Source: Desulfurococcales archaeon
GTDB taxonomy: Archaea; Thermoproteota; Thermoprotei_A; Sulfolobales; Fervidicoccaceae
Length of the DNA stretch: 27,648 bases
Direction of reading: 5' to 3'
NCBI GenBank assembly: GCA_027048265.1
Contig: JALTXS010000008.1
Coordinates: 1 to 27,648, forward strand
The position numbers were made by a program, and so were the translations under genes. The notes beneath the pieces were generated by a model, which was not told where the DNA came from, ran no database searches, and worked only from the letters and a program-made list of their open reading frames with translations. Each line of letters starts with the position of its first letter. Within the stretch, counting starts at the first letter, position 1. This document shows, piece after piece, positions 6,848 through 13,864 of this stretch.

Positions 6848-7684
6848 ATGAGACTGTTAAGGATAGAGCACACCATCTTCAGCCTCCCCTTCGCATACGT
6901 GGGCGCTCTTGCCTCGGGCTATGGGTTCACTGCCCGTGATGCGCTCCTGATGGCCCTTGCGGTGCTGGGGCTTAGGAGCGCCTCCATGTCCTTCAACAAT
7001 ATCGCCGACCGTGATATAGACGCCCGCAATCCCAGGACCGCTGGCCGACCTCTTGTCACTGGCGCCGTATCCCTGAGGCTCGCGTGGCTCCTGGTGCTAG
7101 CAGGGCTTGCTCTGTTCCACCTGTCAAGCTTCCTGCTCAACAGGTTCGCGTTCGCGCTCAGCTGGCCTATTTCGCTTATCGCCCTCTCCTACCCCTATGC
7201 TAAGAGGTTGCACGCCTATCCCCACATACACCTCGGGCTGAGCCTTGGACTGGTCGTGTTCGGGGGAGCGGTAGCGGCCTCGGGCGACGAACTCTCTTCC
7301 CTCCACCAGGTAATGACCACCGTGCCCTGGGACCTGGTGGTGATGGTTGCCCTATGGGTGGCTGGGTTTGACATAATATACAGTGTACAGGACGCTGAAT
7401 TTGACCGTAGAATGGGGCTGGGGAGCATACCTGCGTGGCTTGGCGTGGGTAGGGCAAGGTGGGTTGCCCTAGCCCACCATGTACTTGCATCTCTCCTACT
7501 CGTTACCCACTATGCGCGGATAGCCACTCTGTATCCCCAGGCTCTAGCACTGCTAGCGGCGGGTCTGGCAGTTCTCCTGGGCCAGCACTTCATAGGAAAC
7601 ACCAGGATGGCCTTCAACATGAACCTTACCTTCCCCTTCATAGTACTCGGCCTAGAGTTAATCCCTGGCCTTGCCCACGCCTAG
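6848..7684 (+). CDS. UbiA-family polyprenyltransferase
   Basis: An integral membrane prenyltransferase of about 278 residues with 8-9 hydrophobic segments. Both Asp-rich motifs are present: NNIADRDIDARNPRTAGRPL (Asn50, Asp54, Asp58) and FDIIYSVQDAEFDRRMG (Asp175, Asp182, Asp186), which bind the Mg-diphosphate of the isoprenoid. The N-terminus MRLLRIEHTIFSLPFAYVGA is close to the menaquinone/4-hydroxybenzoate prenyltransferase subgroup rather than to geranylgeranylglyceryl phosphate or haem O enzymes. The start is uncertain: ATG 6848 fits family alignment but has a weak upstream GGGAG, and the frame is open back to TTG 6749 or TTG 6770, overlapping the ubiD stop. It follows ubiD by 64 nt on the same strand, so co-transcription and a common pathway are likely. 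Confidence 0.88.
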   Translation: MRLLRIEHTIFSLPFAYVGALASGYGFTARDALLMALAVLGLRSASMSFNNIADRDIDARNPRTAGRPLVTGAVSLRLAWLLVLAGLALFHLSSFLLNRFAFALSWPISLIALSYPYAKRLHAYPHIHLGLSLGLVVFGGAVAASGDELSSLHQVMTTVPWDLVVMVALWVAGFDIIYSVQDAEFDRRMGLGSIPAWLGVGRARWVALAHHVLASLLLVTHYARIATLYPQALALLAAGLAVLLGQHFIGNTRMAFNMNLTFPFIVLGLELIPGLAHA

Positions 7685-7690
7685 GCTCAC

Positions 7691-8398
7691 TCAGCCCATA
7701 TAGTCCTCCTGCATACCTATAGCTTGAAAAAGCTTCCTACGGAGGAGCTCCAGCCTGTCCCCAGCGTCCCCCTGTCCATCAAGCTCTATCACGCTGACAA
7801 TCCTCCCCGGTCTTCCCGCAATTATCGCAACCCTGTCAACCAGGGTTACGAGCTCGGCCAGCTGGTGGCTCACCACTATCATGTGGTAGCCCCTCCTCCT
7901 GAGCTCTGCGAGATGCCGCCCCAGCATAGCCACAGTGGCCACATCCAGCCCAGTGAAGGGCTCGTCTAGGAGTAGAAGCCTCGCACCAGAGACCAGGGCT
8001 CGGGCTATGGCTGCCTTCCTCCGCGTACCCCCGCTCACGTGGCGGGGGTACTTGTCAAGGTGGTCCCCCATTCCCAGTAGAGTCGCAACCTGACTGAGGG
8101 CTTCCCTCGCACCGGGTGCCTGGGGCTCCGGGTGGGCTAGGAGTATGTTCTCCCTCAGGGTTTTCCAAGGGAGGAGCATGTCGTTCTGTGGGACCATGAA
8201 GGCCTTTGCGTAGAGCTTCACGGAGCCTCGCGTGGGCGATATTAGTCCCGCCATGGTTTTCAAGAGAGTGGTCTTACCCACGCCGTTTGGCCCCACTATC
8301 CCCAGCGCCTCCCCCTCGCCCAGCTCCAGGTCAACACCGCTTATAACAGCTTGGCCCGACAGCGTCACTTCCAGATCCCTTGCAATGGCCACTATCAT
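7691..8398 (-). CDS. ABC transporter ATP-binding protein (SsuB/TauB type)
   Basis: The ATPase of an importer, 235 residues. Walker A is GPNGVGKTT (36-44), the Q-loop is VPQND (Gln71) followed by LPWKTLREN as in nitrate/sulfonate/taurine ATPases, the signature is VSGGTRRKAAIARAL (121-135), Walker B is LLLLDEP (141-147), and the switch His is His178 in VVSHQ. The usual Gln of LSGGQ is Thr here. ATG at 8398 has GGAGGTG about 7 nt upstream and overlaps the permease stop by 4 nt (ATGA), pointing to translational coupling. It is the last gene of the binding protein-permease-ATPase operon and converges with the ubiA gene, 6 nt away. Confidence 0.93.
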   Translation of the reverse strand: MIVAIARDLEVTLSGQAVISGVDLELGEGEALGIVGPNGVGKTTLLKTMAGLISPTRGSVKLYAKAFMVPQNDMLLPWKTLRENILLAHPEPQAPGAREALSQVATLLGMGDHLDKYPRHVSGGTRRKAAIARALVSGARLLLLDEPFTGLDVATVAMLGRHLAELRRRGYHMIVVSHQLAELVTLVDRVAIIAGRPGRIVSVIELDGQGDAGDRLELLRRKLFQAIGMQEDYMG

Positions 8399-9159
8399 GA
8401 CATCCACCTCCTGCTCCACTCCTCGGCCCATTTAAGGACCAGCCTATCGAGGGCCAGCATCAGTACAATGAGGACGAGCGACCAGGCTAGGAAGCCCTCG
8501 TACTGATGCAGCTCGTAGAACATCCACATCCTGTAGCCAATCCCACCTGCACCCCCGAAGGCCTCAGCGACAACGCTTATTCTGAGCGCCGCCCCTATCG
8601 CGGAGCGGCTTGATGCCACGAGAGCGGGCACGCTTGCTGGGAGGTAAACTTCTTTCAACTCCCATGAGCGGCTCTTCCCTAGGAGACTTGCGAGTTCACC
8701 GTACTCCGCCTTTGTGGTCTCCAGCGACTTTGTGAGACCGGAGAGCAGTATTGGGAAGGCGGTGGCCGCAGCTACGCCAATCGATGAAAACCTACTAGTG
8801 TAGCCGAATACGAGTAGGAAGACGATTGCCCATACTAGGGCGGAGACGCTCTGTACGACAATATTTATCCTCTCCACGACAAGGGCGGCCAGGCCTCCCC
8901 TAAGCCATGCCAGGGATAGGGCAAGAGAAGCTCCTAGGGCTAGGATGAATCCCAGGATGGTGTTGGTTACCGTGATTAGGGCGTCCCGTGTGGCTGTGGC
9001 CAGGTTGTTATAGAGGAAGGCTAGCGACTCTAGGGGGCCGGGCATTATGCGGGGGAAGACGATGCTTAATACAAGCCATGAGAGTGTGAAAAACCCGAAG
9101 ACGAGGAGCCAAGCTCTCAGCGAAGCATCCCGGTCCCCTTGCCTCTCCAAAACAACCAC
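8395..9159 (-). CDS. ABC transporter permease (SsuC/TauC type)
   Basis: Membrane subunit of 254 residues with about six transmembrane segments, starting with LRAWLLVFGFFTLSWLVLSIVF. The cytoplasmic EAA loop that docks the ATPase is recognisable around residues 153-178 (EYGELASLLGKSRSWELKEVYLP in family form), followed by SSRSAIGAALRISVVAEAFG, which is typical of the nitrate/sulfonate/thiamine-precursor permeases. The first codon is GTG at 9159; a TTG at 9150 behind GGTGG is possible. It starts 34 nt after the binding-protein stop and its own stop overlaps the ATPase start. Confidence 0.9.
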   Translation of the reverse strand: MVVLERQGDRDASLRAWLLVFGFFTLSWLVLSIVFPRIMPGPLESLAFLYNNLATATRDALITVTNTILGFILALGASLALSLAWLRGGLAALVVERINIVVQSVSALVWAIVFLLVFGYTSRFSSIGVAAATAFPILLSGLTKSLETTKAEYGELASLLGKSRSWELKEVYLPASVPALVASSRSAIGAALRISVVAEAFGGAGGIGYRMWMFYELHQYEGFLAWSLVLIVLMLALDRLVLKWAEEWSRRWMS

Positions 9160-9193
9160 CGCCTTCCAGTCCGCGGCAAACGCTAGGGATATC

Positions 9194-10213
9194 TTAGCGT
9201 TCTATGTAGGAACATGTAATAATATTGTCCACAGGGGGCATCTCATCCAAGTAACCCCCTCTCATGGCGAGTTCCCAGACTTTGACCATGGCATCCCTCA
9301 TCCACTCTGTGATACAGTTGTGCGCGTCCATCCGGTTCCTCTGCCATACCTTCTCCGCAACGTCCTGGGGCAGGTTGTAAAGGTCCATGAGCACGCTTAT
9401 GGTGCCCGTGAGGTTGACATTCCAGTACTCCGCCGCACGCCTGTGGATCTCTAGCACTTGTCTGAGAACCTCTTTATCCTTGACCACTTCCCCACGTGCT
9501 ATCCAGACGAGCATGGGAGCAGGGAGCCCGGGGTTCACCCTGCCCCACAACTCGTTGTATTCTGCCACTATTTTCATCCCCCTGGTGCTTACCGCTAGGC
9601 TTACAATAGGGTCCCAGATCACCGCTGCGTCCACGTCTCCCTTCTCGAGAGCCGTGAGCGTTTCGCCCGGCCTTACGTTAACAACTATGACGTCGCTGGG
9701 TCCCTCGGGGGACACGTTTATCCCGTAGAGTGTTTTCATGAAGCTCCTGAAGAGGGCGAAGGTACCGCTACCCACAACCGCTGCTACTCTCCGGCCTCTC
9801 AGGTCCTGGGGGTCCTGTATGTCTGAGTCGCCGGGGGCTATTATTGCCTGGTTCATCATATTGTCTACGGCGATTATGTAGACGTCCTTGTCCTTGAGCA
9901 TAACGCTCCCAGCGAGCTCCACGGGTATGACTGTCAGCTGTGTCTCACCCTTGAGCAGGGAGTCTATGCTCTGGGGGGGCACCTGGTATCGGACCACCTC
10001 TATGCTCACGGGGAGGTCTTCGAAGAGGTGTGGCCTCTTCTCTACTATGTCGAAGGTGGACAGGCCCACGGTTATGGTGGAGGCCTTCAGCCTTACCTCG
10101 GGTGCCGGGGGTGTTGAGAAATAGCCCAAGAGTGCCAGTATTGCTACTATGACAAGGACTCCTGCCAATGCTCCTGCCATTATGTAAGTGAGCTGACTCC
10201 TCGCCAAAAGCAT
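9194..10213 (-). CDS. ABC transporter substrate-binding protein, NMT1/SsuA-like, membrane-anchored
   Basis: The solute receptor of the importer, 339 residues. Residues 9-31 form one hydrophobic segment that should anchor it in the membrane; there is no lipobox cysteine after it, but a Pro/Ser/Thr linker (FSTPPAPEV). The mature part has the type II binding protein layout: VGLSTFDIV, ETQLTVIPVELAGSVM, DPQDLRGRRVAAVVGSGTFALFRSFMK, and ALEKGDVDAAVIWDPIVSLA, as in nitrate, sulfonate or pyrimidine-type receptors. The ligand cannot be named. ATG at 10213 and TTG at 10207 are both possible, the latter with better spacing from GGTGATG. The frame is open much further upstream only because it crosses the antisense of a tRNA. 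A TATAAA element lies at the expected distance. Confidence 0.87.
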   Translation of the reverse strand: MLLARSQLTYIMAGALAGVLVIVAILALLGYFSTPPAPEVRLKASTITVGLSTFDIVEKRPHLFEDLPVSIEVVRYQVPPQSIDSLLKGETQLTVIPVELAGSVMLKDKDVYIIAVDNMMNQAIIAPGDSDIQDPQDLRGRRVAAVVGSGTFALFRSFMKTLYGINVSPEGPSDVIVVNVRPGETLTALEKGDVDAAVIWDPIVSLAVSTRGMKIVAEYNELWGRVNPGLPAPMLVWIARGEVVKDKEVLRQVLEIHRRAAEYWNVNLTGTISVLMDLYNLPQDVAEKVWQRNRMDAHNCITEWMRDAMVKVWELAMRGGYLDEMPPVDNIITCSYIER

Positions 10214-10253
10214 CACCAGGTAAGAGATGGTACATTTAAGGGTCAATAAACGA

Positions 10254-10265
10254 GTCTTTATACAA
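10254..10265 (-). promoter_or_regulatory. TATA box of the ABC importer operon
   Basis: TTGTATAAAGAC on the minus strand is the best TATA match in the gap. It would place transcription near 10233-10236, about 20 nt before the ATG of the binding protein. Confidence 0.55.
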
Positions 10266-10343
10266 GCATATACCCGGGCTTCAAGTGGAGAAAGCGGAAG
10301 AAGGTAAATAAATTCACCCCCTTTAGCTGAGAAGAGATGAGAA

Positions 10344-10431
10344 TGGCGCCGGGGGCGGGATTCGAACCCGCGCGCCCCGTAGGGGCACCAGCTCTCAAGG
10401 CTGGCCCCTTGGTCCGCTCGGGCACCCCGGC
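10344..10431 (-). tRNA. tRNA-Ser (anticodon UGA), CCA encoded
   Basis: The minus strand folds as a class II tRNA. The acceptor GCCGGGG pairs with CCCCGGC and is followed by discriminator G and an encoded CCA. The anticodon stem CCAGC/GCTGG holds the loop CTTGAGA with anticodon TGA (UCA, serine). The long variable arm GCCCCTACGGGGC is the serine hallmark here, and the T-arm contains GGGTTCGAATCCC. No intron. A TATA-like CTATTATAC lies about 25-35 nt upstream (10455-10467 region). Confidence 0.96.
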
Positions 10432-10454
10432 CCTCACAGCCCTGATGATCTGGC

Positions 10455-10467
10455 CCAAGTATAATAG
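10455..10467 (-). promoter_or_regulatory. TATA-like promoter of tRNA-Ser
   Basis: CTATTATACTTGG on the minus strand lies 24-36 nt upstream of the first tRNA base. The same TATA-then-ACTTGGGCC arrangement occurs before the tRNA-Phe gene. Confidence 0.5.
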
Positions 10468-10485
10468 TTTCGGTGTTAGGGGTTT

Positions 10486-11208
10486 TCAAGATTGTGTGCG
10501 TCTCTCTATTATCTTCTCGGCCTCCTTTATGTCCTTGAAGCTGTCCACGCTAATCCAGGGAGTGTCATAGTAGAGGACGGCTCTTACCCTGCCCTCTTCG
10601 GCCTTTTGGGGGAATAGGGTTTTCTCCAAATCACCCTTCCGGGGAGCCTCCCTCACCACTTCTCTTACCAGGGCGTATACCCCCGCGTTTATCCATGTGT
10701 TTCTGAGGCGAGGTTTTTCGATGAAGGCCTTTATCCTCCCCTCGGGGTCAACGTCGAGCACACCGTAGGGGCTTGGAAGCTCCACGCTGGCGATTACTAT
10801 GTCTGTGTCCCCTTTGTTGACTAGAAGGGCGTCTGCGAGTCTTCGTGGGTCGAGGGTAGTGACAATGTCCCCGTTGCTCATGAGTATTATTGGCGAGTCT
10901 ATTTTATCGAGGGCGTTCCGCAGGGCACCGCCTGTGCCAAGGGGCTCTTCTTCGACCGAGTAGCGTATCTCCACCCCCCAGCTGCTGCCGTCGCCAAAGT
11001 AGTTCATTATGACCTCGCGCTTGTAGCCGACGAGGAACACGAATCGCCTGAACCCACTCTCCCTGAACCAAAGGACCTGCCACTCAAGTATTGGTTTCCC
11101 CGAGACCTCTATCATGGGCTTGGGTATCTTCTCCGTTATGGGCCGGAGCCTTAGGCCCAGGCCACCGGCAAGTATGGCGACCTGGGCGTCAGAAATAGCC
11201 TTAACCAT
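10486..11208 (-). CDS. Sugar-phosphate nucleotidyltransferase (NTP_transferase family)
   Basis: Transfers a nucleotidyl group from an NTP to a sugar 1-phosphate. The 240-residue protein has the full catalytic signature: LAGGLGLRLRPIT (13-25) for NTP binding, KPMIEVSGKPILEW with Lys30, EEPLGTGGAL, and the metal-binding SNGD (Asp114). It is the short, single-domain form without a C-terminal left-handed beta-helix, as in mannose-1-phosphate guanylyltransferase and heptose/glucose-1-phosphate nucleotidyltransferases. Substrate is not decidable from sequence; a role in glycan or glycosylated-lipid precursor supply is inferred. ATG at 11208 has GGAGGG 6 nt upstream; an ATG at 11214 falls in that spacer. 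It lies between two tRNA genes on the same strand. Confidence 0.92.
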   Translation of the reverse strand: MVKAISDAQVAILAGGLGLRLRPITEKIPKPMIEVSGKPILEWQVLWFRESGFRRFVFLVGYKREVIMNYFGDGSSWGVEIRYSVEEEPLGTGGALRNALDKIDSPIILMSNGDIVTTLDPRRLADALLVNKGDTDIVIASVELPSPYGVLDVDPEGRIKAFIEKPRLRNTWINAGVYALVREVVREAPRKGDLEKTLFPQKAEEGRVRAVLYYDTPWISVDSFKDIKEAEKIIERRTQS

Positions 11209-11249
11209 GGACATCCCTCCTAATACGCGTGAGAAATAGGCTAAGCGAG

Positions 11250-11346
11250 TGGTGCCGCCGGGGGGACTTGAACCCCCGACAACCCGGTGTCGGAGCATTT
11301 CGTAGTGCTCTTCAGCCGGGCGCTCTACCAGCTGAGCTACGGCGGC
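11250..11346 (-). tRNA. tRNA-Phe (anticodon GAA) with intron, CCA encoded
   Basis: On the minus strand the acceptor GCCGCCG pairs with CGGCGGC, followed by A73 and an encoded CCA. The D-arm is GCTC/GAGC, the anticodon stem CCCGG/CCGGG, and the T-arm GGGGG-TTCAAGT-CCCCC. The anticodon loop reads C-T-G-A-A-G and is then interrupted by 21 nt before A38. Without the intron the length is exactly 76 nt with CCA and the numbering fits a standard tRNA at every position. Confidence 0.95.
11289..11309 (-). other. Intron of tRNA-Phe at position 37/38
   Basis: The 21-nt insert, after G37, begins AGCACTACG and ends TGCTCCGAC. AGCA pairs with TGCT to form the central 4-bp helix with 3-nt bulges on both sides, the bulge-helix-bulge form cut by the archaeal splicing endonuclease. 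Position 37/38 is the canonical site. Confidence 0.88.
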
Positions 11347-11360
11347 TCCCCCCTGGCGGG

Positions 11361-11374
11361 GCCCAAGTTATGAC
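11361..11374 (-). promoter_or_regulatory. TATA-like promoter of tRNA-Phe
   Basis: GTCATAACTTGGGC on the minus strand lies about 15-28 nt upstream of the tRNA, the only AT-containing element within reach. Confidence 0.4.
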
Positions 11375-11434
11375 TAGTGTGTTGAGGGGAAAAAACTTTT
11401 CTCCCCCAAAGCCGGGTGAAGTTGATCAAAAACG

Positions 11435-11851
11435 GTGTTGATTTTGATTATTGTCTTGAGGACCTCCACGGTCAGCTTTGATGACCTAGATCGGGCTCTT
11501 GGAAAGCTTCGTGGGGCTGGACTCAGGGTCTTCGCCAGCGCCTACCCCTATGAAAATGTCGTCCACCCTACGGAGACTGTGGCTCCACGCCCTCTCTCAC
11601 CCACGACTCTCTGGGAGCGGCTTGGTAAGACGATTAGGGAGAAGACGAGACTACCCTCCGAGATAATTCTTTTATTGCTTACCCGTCAGCCCCTTGCTCC
11701 CCGTGGAGGCCTTCTCTATTATAGCGAGTCAGGACGGGTGTTTATACTTGCTTGCCCGATTGAAGGAGAGTGTAGCCTGGATGGGTTTGCTAGTTTCATA
11801 AAATCTATGGGGTCCCCAGTAGGCGGGGAACATCAGCCTTCAAAACAGTAA
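11435..11851 (+). CDS. Hypothetical protein, 138 aa
   Basis: I do not recognise this product. The frame starts VLILIIVLRTSTVSFDDLDRALGKLRGAGLRVFASAYPYENVVHP and has a middle part rich in Leu and Ile, with no clear membrane span beyond the first hydrophobic strand. It looks like an alpha/beta domain with an N-terminal beta strand. Evidence for coding is indirect: it is the only long frame in the 575-nt gap, it runs alone on the plus strand, and an AAAAAACTTTTCTC run (11389-11402) lies at promoter distance. GTG at 11435 is taken as start; TTG at 11444 behind GGTG (11434-11437) is equally plausible. The stop codon lies within a 12-bp tandem duplication. Confidence 0.5.
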   Translation: MLILIIVLRTSTVSFDDLDRALGKLRGAGLRVFASAYPYENVVHPTETVAPRPLSPTTLWERLGKTIREKTRLPSEIILLLLTRQPLAPRGGLLYYSESGRVFILACPIEGECSLDGFASFIKSMGSPVGGEHQPSKQ

Positions 11852-11870
11852 TGTAATGAGTAATGTAATG
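11847..11870. repeat. Perfect 12-bp tandem duplication
   Basis: AGTAATGTAATG occurs twice head to tail (11847-11858 and 11859-11870), overlapping the TAA stop of the upstream hypothetical gene at 11849-11851. It is in the spacer between that gene and convergent rps10. Possibly replication slippage; no function seen. Confidence 0.8.
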
Positions 11871-11921
11871 TTATGTAGGGAGATGGGGGGGGTAAAACAC
11901 CTGTCCCATAACAAGTTTTTC

Positions 11922-12230
11922 TCAGATTAGCTCGATCTCGACATATACGTCCTCGGGTACCCTTATCCTCATTATCTGCCTCATAACCTTCTCGTCACTC
12001 GCCACATCCACGAGGCGCTTGTGTATACGCATCTCCCACTTCTCCCAATGCTTGGAGCCCTCGCCGTGGGGAAGCTTCATGACCGGCACAACGAGGCGCT
12101 TGGTCGGCAGGGGGACTGGACCGCGTATCTTGACCCCCGCCTTCTCTGCTATGGTTTTTATCTGGTTTGTTACCTTGTCGAGTGACTCTATGTTGGTGCT
12201 CCACAGCCTTATCCTCGCTATGGTGGGCAT
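11922..12230 (-). CDS. rps10: Ribosomal protein S10
   Basis: Small-subunit protein of 102 residues (universal S10/S20e family). PTIARIRLWSTNIESLDKV, the KIRGPVPLPTKRLVVPVMKLPHGEGSKHWEKWEMRIHKR loop region with its conserved PLPT and the HGEGSKHWE segment, and the C-terminal VYVEIEL strand are all present and complete. ATG at 12230 is chosen because it matches the crenarchaeal N-terminus; GTG at 12239 is possible. It lies downstream of EF-1alpha, the usual archaeal order, but 153 nt away and behind a T-run and its own TATA-like element, so it can be transcribed independently. Confidence 0.96.
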   Translation of the reverse strand: MPTIARIRLWSTNIESLDKVTNQIKTIAEKAGVKIRGPVPLPTKRLVVPVMKLPHGEGSKHWEKWEMRIHKRLVDVASDEKVMRQIMRIRVPEDVYVEIELI

Positions 12231-12276
12231 ATCGCTCACGCTCCCGGGGTGGCCAATGTGGTTTGAAGGTCATTGG

Positions 12277-12288
12277 GATTAATAAGGC
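12277..12288 (-). promoter_or_regulatory. TATA-like promoter of rps10
   Basis: CCTTATTAATCC on the minus strand would start transcription near 12255-12260, about 25-30 nt before the ATG. It resembles the elements before the S12 and DUF151 genes (TTATTAACCCC and CTATTAACCC). Confidence 0.55.
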
Positions 12289-12360
12289 TTACAAGCCAAG
12301 TGGCTGGCCTATCTTGCTTCATAAAATATAGATAAGACGGGGCCGCGTACGCTGCCTGCG

Positions 12361-12383
12361 GGTTTGTTTTGGTTAAAAAACCT
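12361..12383 (-). terminator. Oligo-T terminator after EF-1alpha
   Basis: Directly after the EF-1alpha stop the minus strand reads AAAGGTTTTTTAACC, with six consecutive T (12375-12380) flanked by a short GGTT/AACC repeat. This fits intrinsic archaeal termination at T-runs. Confidence 0.5.
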
Positions 12384-13694
12384 TTAGGCCTTTATCTGTA
12401 TCTGCTTTGGCTTTACATCGGTTATTATACCGATTCCTACGGTCTTGCCCATGTCCCTCATAGCGAAGCGGCCTAGGGCGGGGAATTCGCTGAACTTCTC
12501 AACAACCATTGGCTTGATTGGTATGAACTTTGCAATAGCTGCGTCTCCCTGTTTGAGGAACTGGGGATTCTTCTCTAGCTCTTTACCCGTCCTTGGGTCT
12601 AGCTTGGAGACAATCTCGCTTATCCTGGCCGATATGCTAGCAGTGTGGGCGTGTACCACTGGGGTGTATCCGACGGTTATGGCGGAGGGATGCCATATGA
12701 CGAAGATCCTAGCAGTGAACTCGTCGGCCACGGTTGGCGGGTTGTTGACGTGGCCCGCCACGTCTCCCCTCTTTATGTCCTGTTTGGAGACTCCTCTGAC
12801 GTTGAAGCCTATGTTGTCGCCGGGCTCGGCCTTCTCTATTTGGGTGTGGTGCATCTCTATGCTCCTGACCTCGCCGACCTTCGCTGGTGGCATGAACACT
12901 ACCTTGTCCTTAACCTTCAGGACACCCGACTCTACCCTGCCTACAGGCACCGTTCCAACTCCGCTAATAGCGTAGACTGCCTGTATGGGTATGCGGAGGG
13001 GCTTGTCCACGGGCTTGGGGGGCACCTGTAGGTTGTCCAGGGCCTCGACCAGTGTGGGGCCGTTGTACCAGGGCATGTTGGGGCTGCGCTCTATGAGGTT
13101 GTCGCCAGTCCAGCCGCTGACTGGTATGAAGGGTATCTTGCTGGGGTCGTAGCCCAGGCCCTTCATGAACTTGGAGAGCACGTCGACTATCTGCTTGTAC
13201 CTCTGCTCGCTCCACGGGGGCTCGCTGGCGTCCATCTTGTTGACAGCAACTATCAGTTGGTCGATGCCCATGGTCTTGGCGAGTATCAGGTGCTCCCTGG
13301 TCTGGCCCTCAGGGCTCATGCCCGCCTCGAACTCTCCCTTGCGGGCGCTGACCACTAGAATTGCAGCGTCGGCCTGGCTTGCGCCAGTTATCATGTTCTT
13401 TACGAAGTCCCTGTGTCCAGGAGCGTCGATTATGGTGAAGTAGTACTTCTTGGTTTCGAACTTCATGAAGGCCAGGTCTATGGTGACTCCTCTCTCCCTC
13501 TCCTCCTTCAGCCGGTCAAGGAGCCAGGCGAACTTGAACGACTCTTTGCCCTTCTGCTTGGCCTGCTCCTCTAGCTCAGCCATCTTCTTGGGGTCGATGA
13601 ACCCCAGCCTGTAGAGTATGTGGCCCACCAGGGTGCTCTTACCGTGGTCCACGTGTCCTATTATTACCAGGTTCAAGTGGGGCTTCTCGCTCAT
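12384..13694 (-). CDS. tuf: Translation elongation factor EF-1alpha (aEF1A)
   Basis: The GTPase that delivers aminoacyl-tRNA to the ribosome; 436 residues, full length. G1 is GHVDHGKS (13-20), the G2 region is RERGVTIDLAF, G3 is DAPGH (90-94), G4 is NKMD (152-155) and G5 is in VSGWTGD. Domains 2 and 3 follow with VGRVESGVLKVKDKV and ALGRFAMRDMGKTVGIGI. The start MSEKPHLNLVIIGHVDH is ATG at 13694, as in crenarchaeal homologues. The frame stays open for 24 further codons to a GTG at 13766, but these residues have no family counterpart. The gene is preceded by S7 and followed by a T-run and S10. A hairpin-forming repeat at 13761-13781 lies in its promoter or leader. Confidence 0.98.
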   Translation of the reverse strand: MSEKPHLNLVIIGHVDHGKSTLVGHILYRLGFIDPKKMAELEEQAKQKGKESFKFAWLLDRLKEERERGVTIDLAFMKFETKKYYFTIIDAPGHRDFVKNMITGASQADAAILVVSARKGEFEAGMSPEGQTREHLILAKTMGIDQLIVAVNKMDASEPPWSEQRYKQIVDVLSKFMKGLGYDPSKIPFIPVSGWTGDNLIERSPNMPWYNGPTLVEALDNLQVPPKPVDKPLRIPIQAVYAISGVGTVPVGRVESGVLKVKDKVVFMPPAKVGEVRSIEMHHTQIEKAEPGDNIGFNVRGVSKQDIKRGDVAGHVNNPPTVADEFTARIFVIWHPSAITVGYTPVVHAHTASISARISEIVSKLDPRTGKELEKNPQFLKQGDAAIAKFIPIKPMVVEKFSEFPALGRFAMRDMGKTVGIGIITDVKPKQIQIKA

Positions 13695-13760
13695 CGGGTA
13701 CCACACTCCTTCCAGTACGTAACCTGGGGCTGAATATGCCTCCTGGGAAGGGTAATCTTC

Positions 13761-13781
13761 GCCCACCCGCTTGGGTGGGGC
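13761..13781. promoter_or_regulatory. GC-rich inverted repeat upstream of EF-1alpha
   Basis: GCCCACCC and GGGTGGGGC flank a 4-nt loop and pair over 8 bp with one bulged G. On the minus strand it follows a TTAATTAG element (13784-13793) directly, so it lies at or before the predicted transcription start, about 70 nt upstream of the start codon. Operator or leader hairpin; not distinguishable here. Confidence 0.45.
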
Positions 13782-13783
13782 GG

Positions 13784-13793
13784 GCTAATTAAC
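13784..13793 (-). promoter_or_regulatory. TATA-like promoter of EF-1alpha
   Basis: TGTTAATTAG on the minus strand is the nearest AT-rich element upstream of EF-1alpha; transcription near 13760 would give a leader of about 65 nt. Confidence 0.45.
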
Positions 13794-13864
13794 ATTACCG
13801 CCCAAGAGGACATATTAAACTTTTTCAGGCTACGAAGGGTGAGAAGACTGTGGGAGAAAGCCCG

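Noticed and set aside
10214..10489. 92-residue N-terminal extension of the binding protein frame
   Set aside because: It runs through the tRNA-Ser gene and its promoter. The membrane anchor and TATA box place the start at 10213 or 10207.
13695..13766. 24-codon N-terminal extension of EF-1alpha
   Set aside because: EF-1alpha begins MSEKP in crenarchaeal homologues, and the extension overlaps the promoter hairpin and predicted leader.
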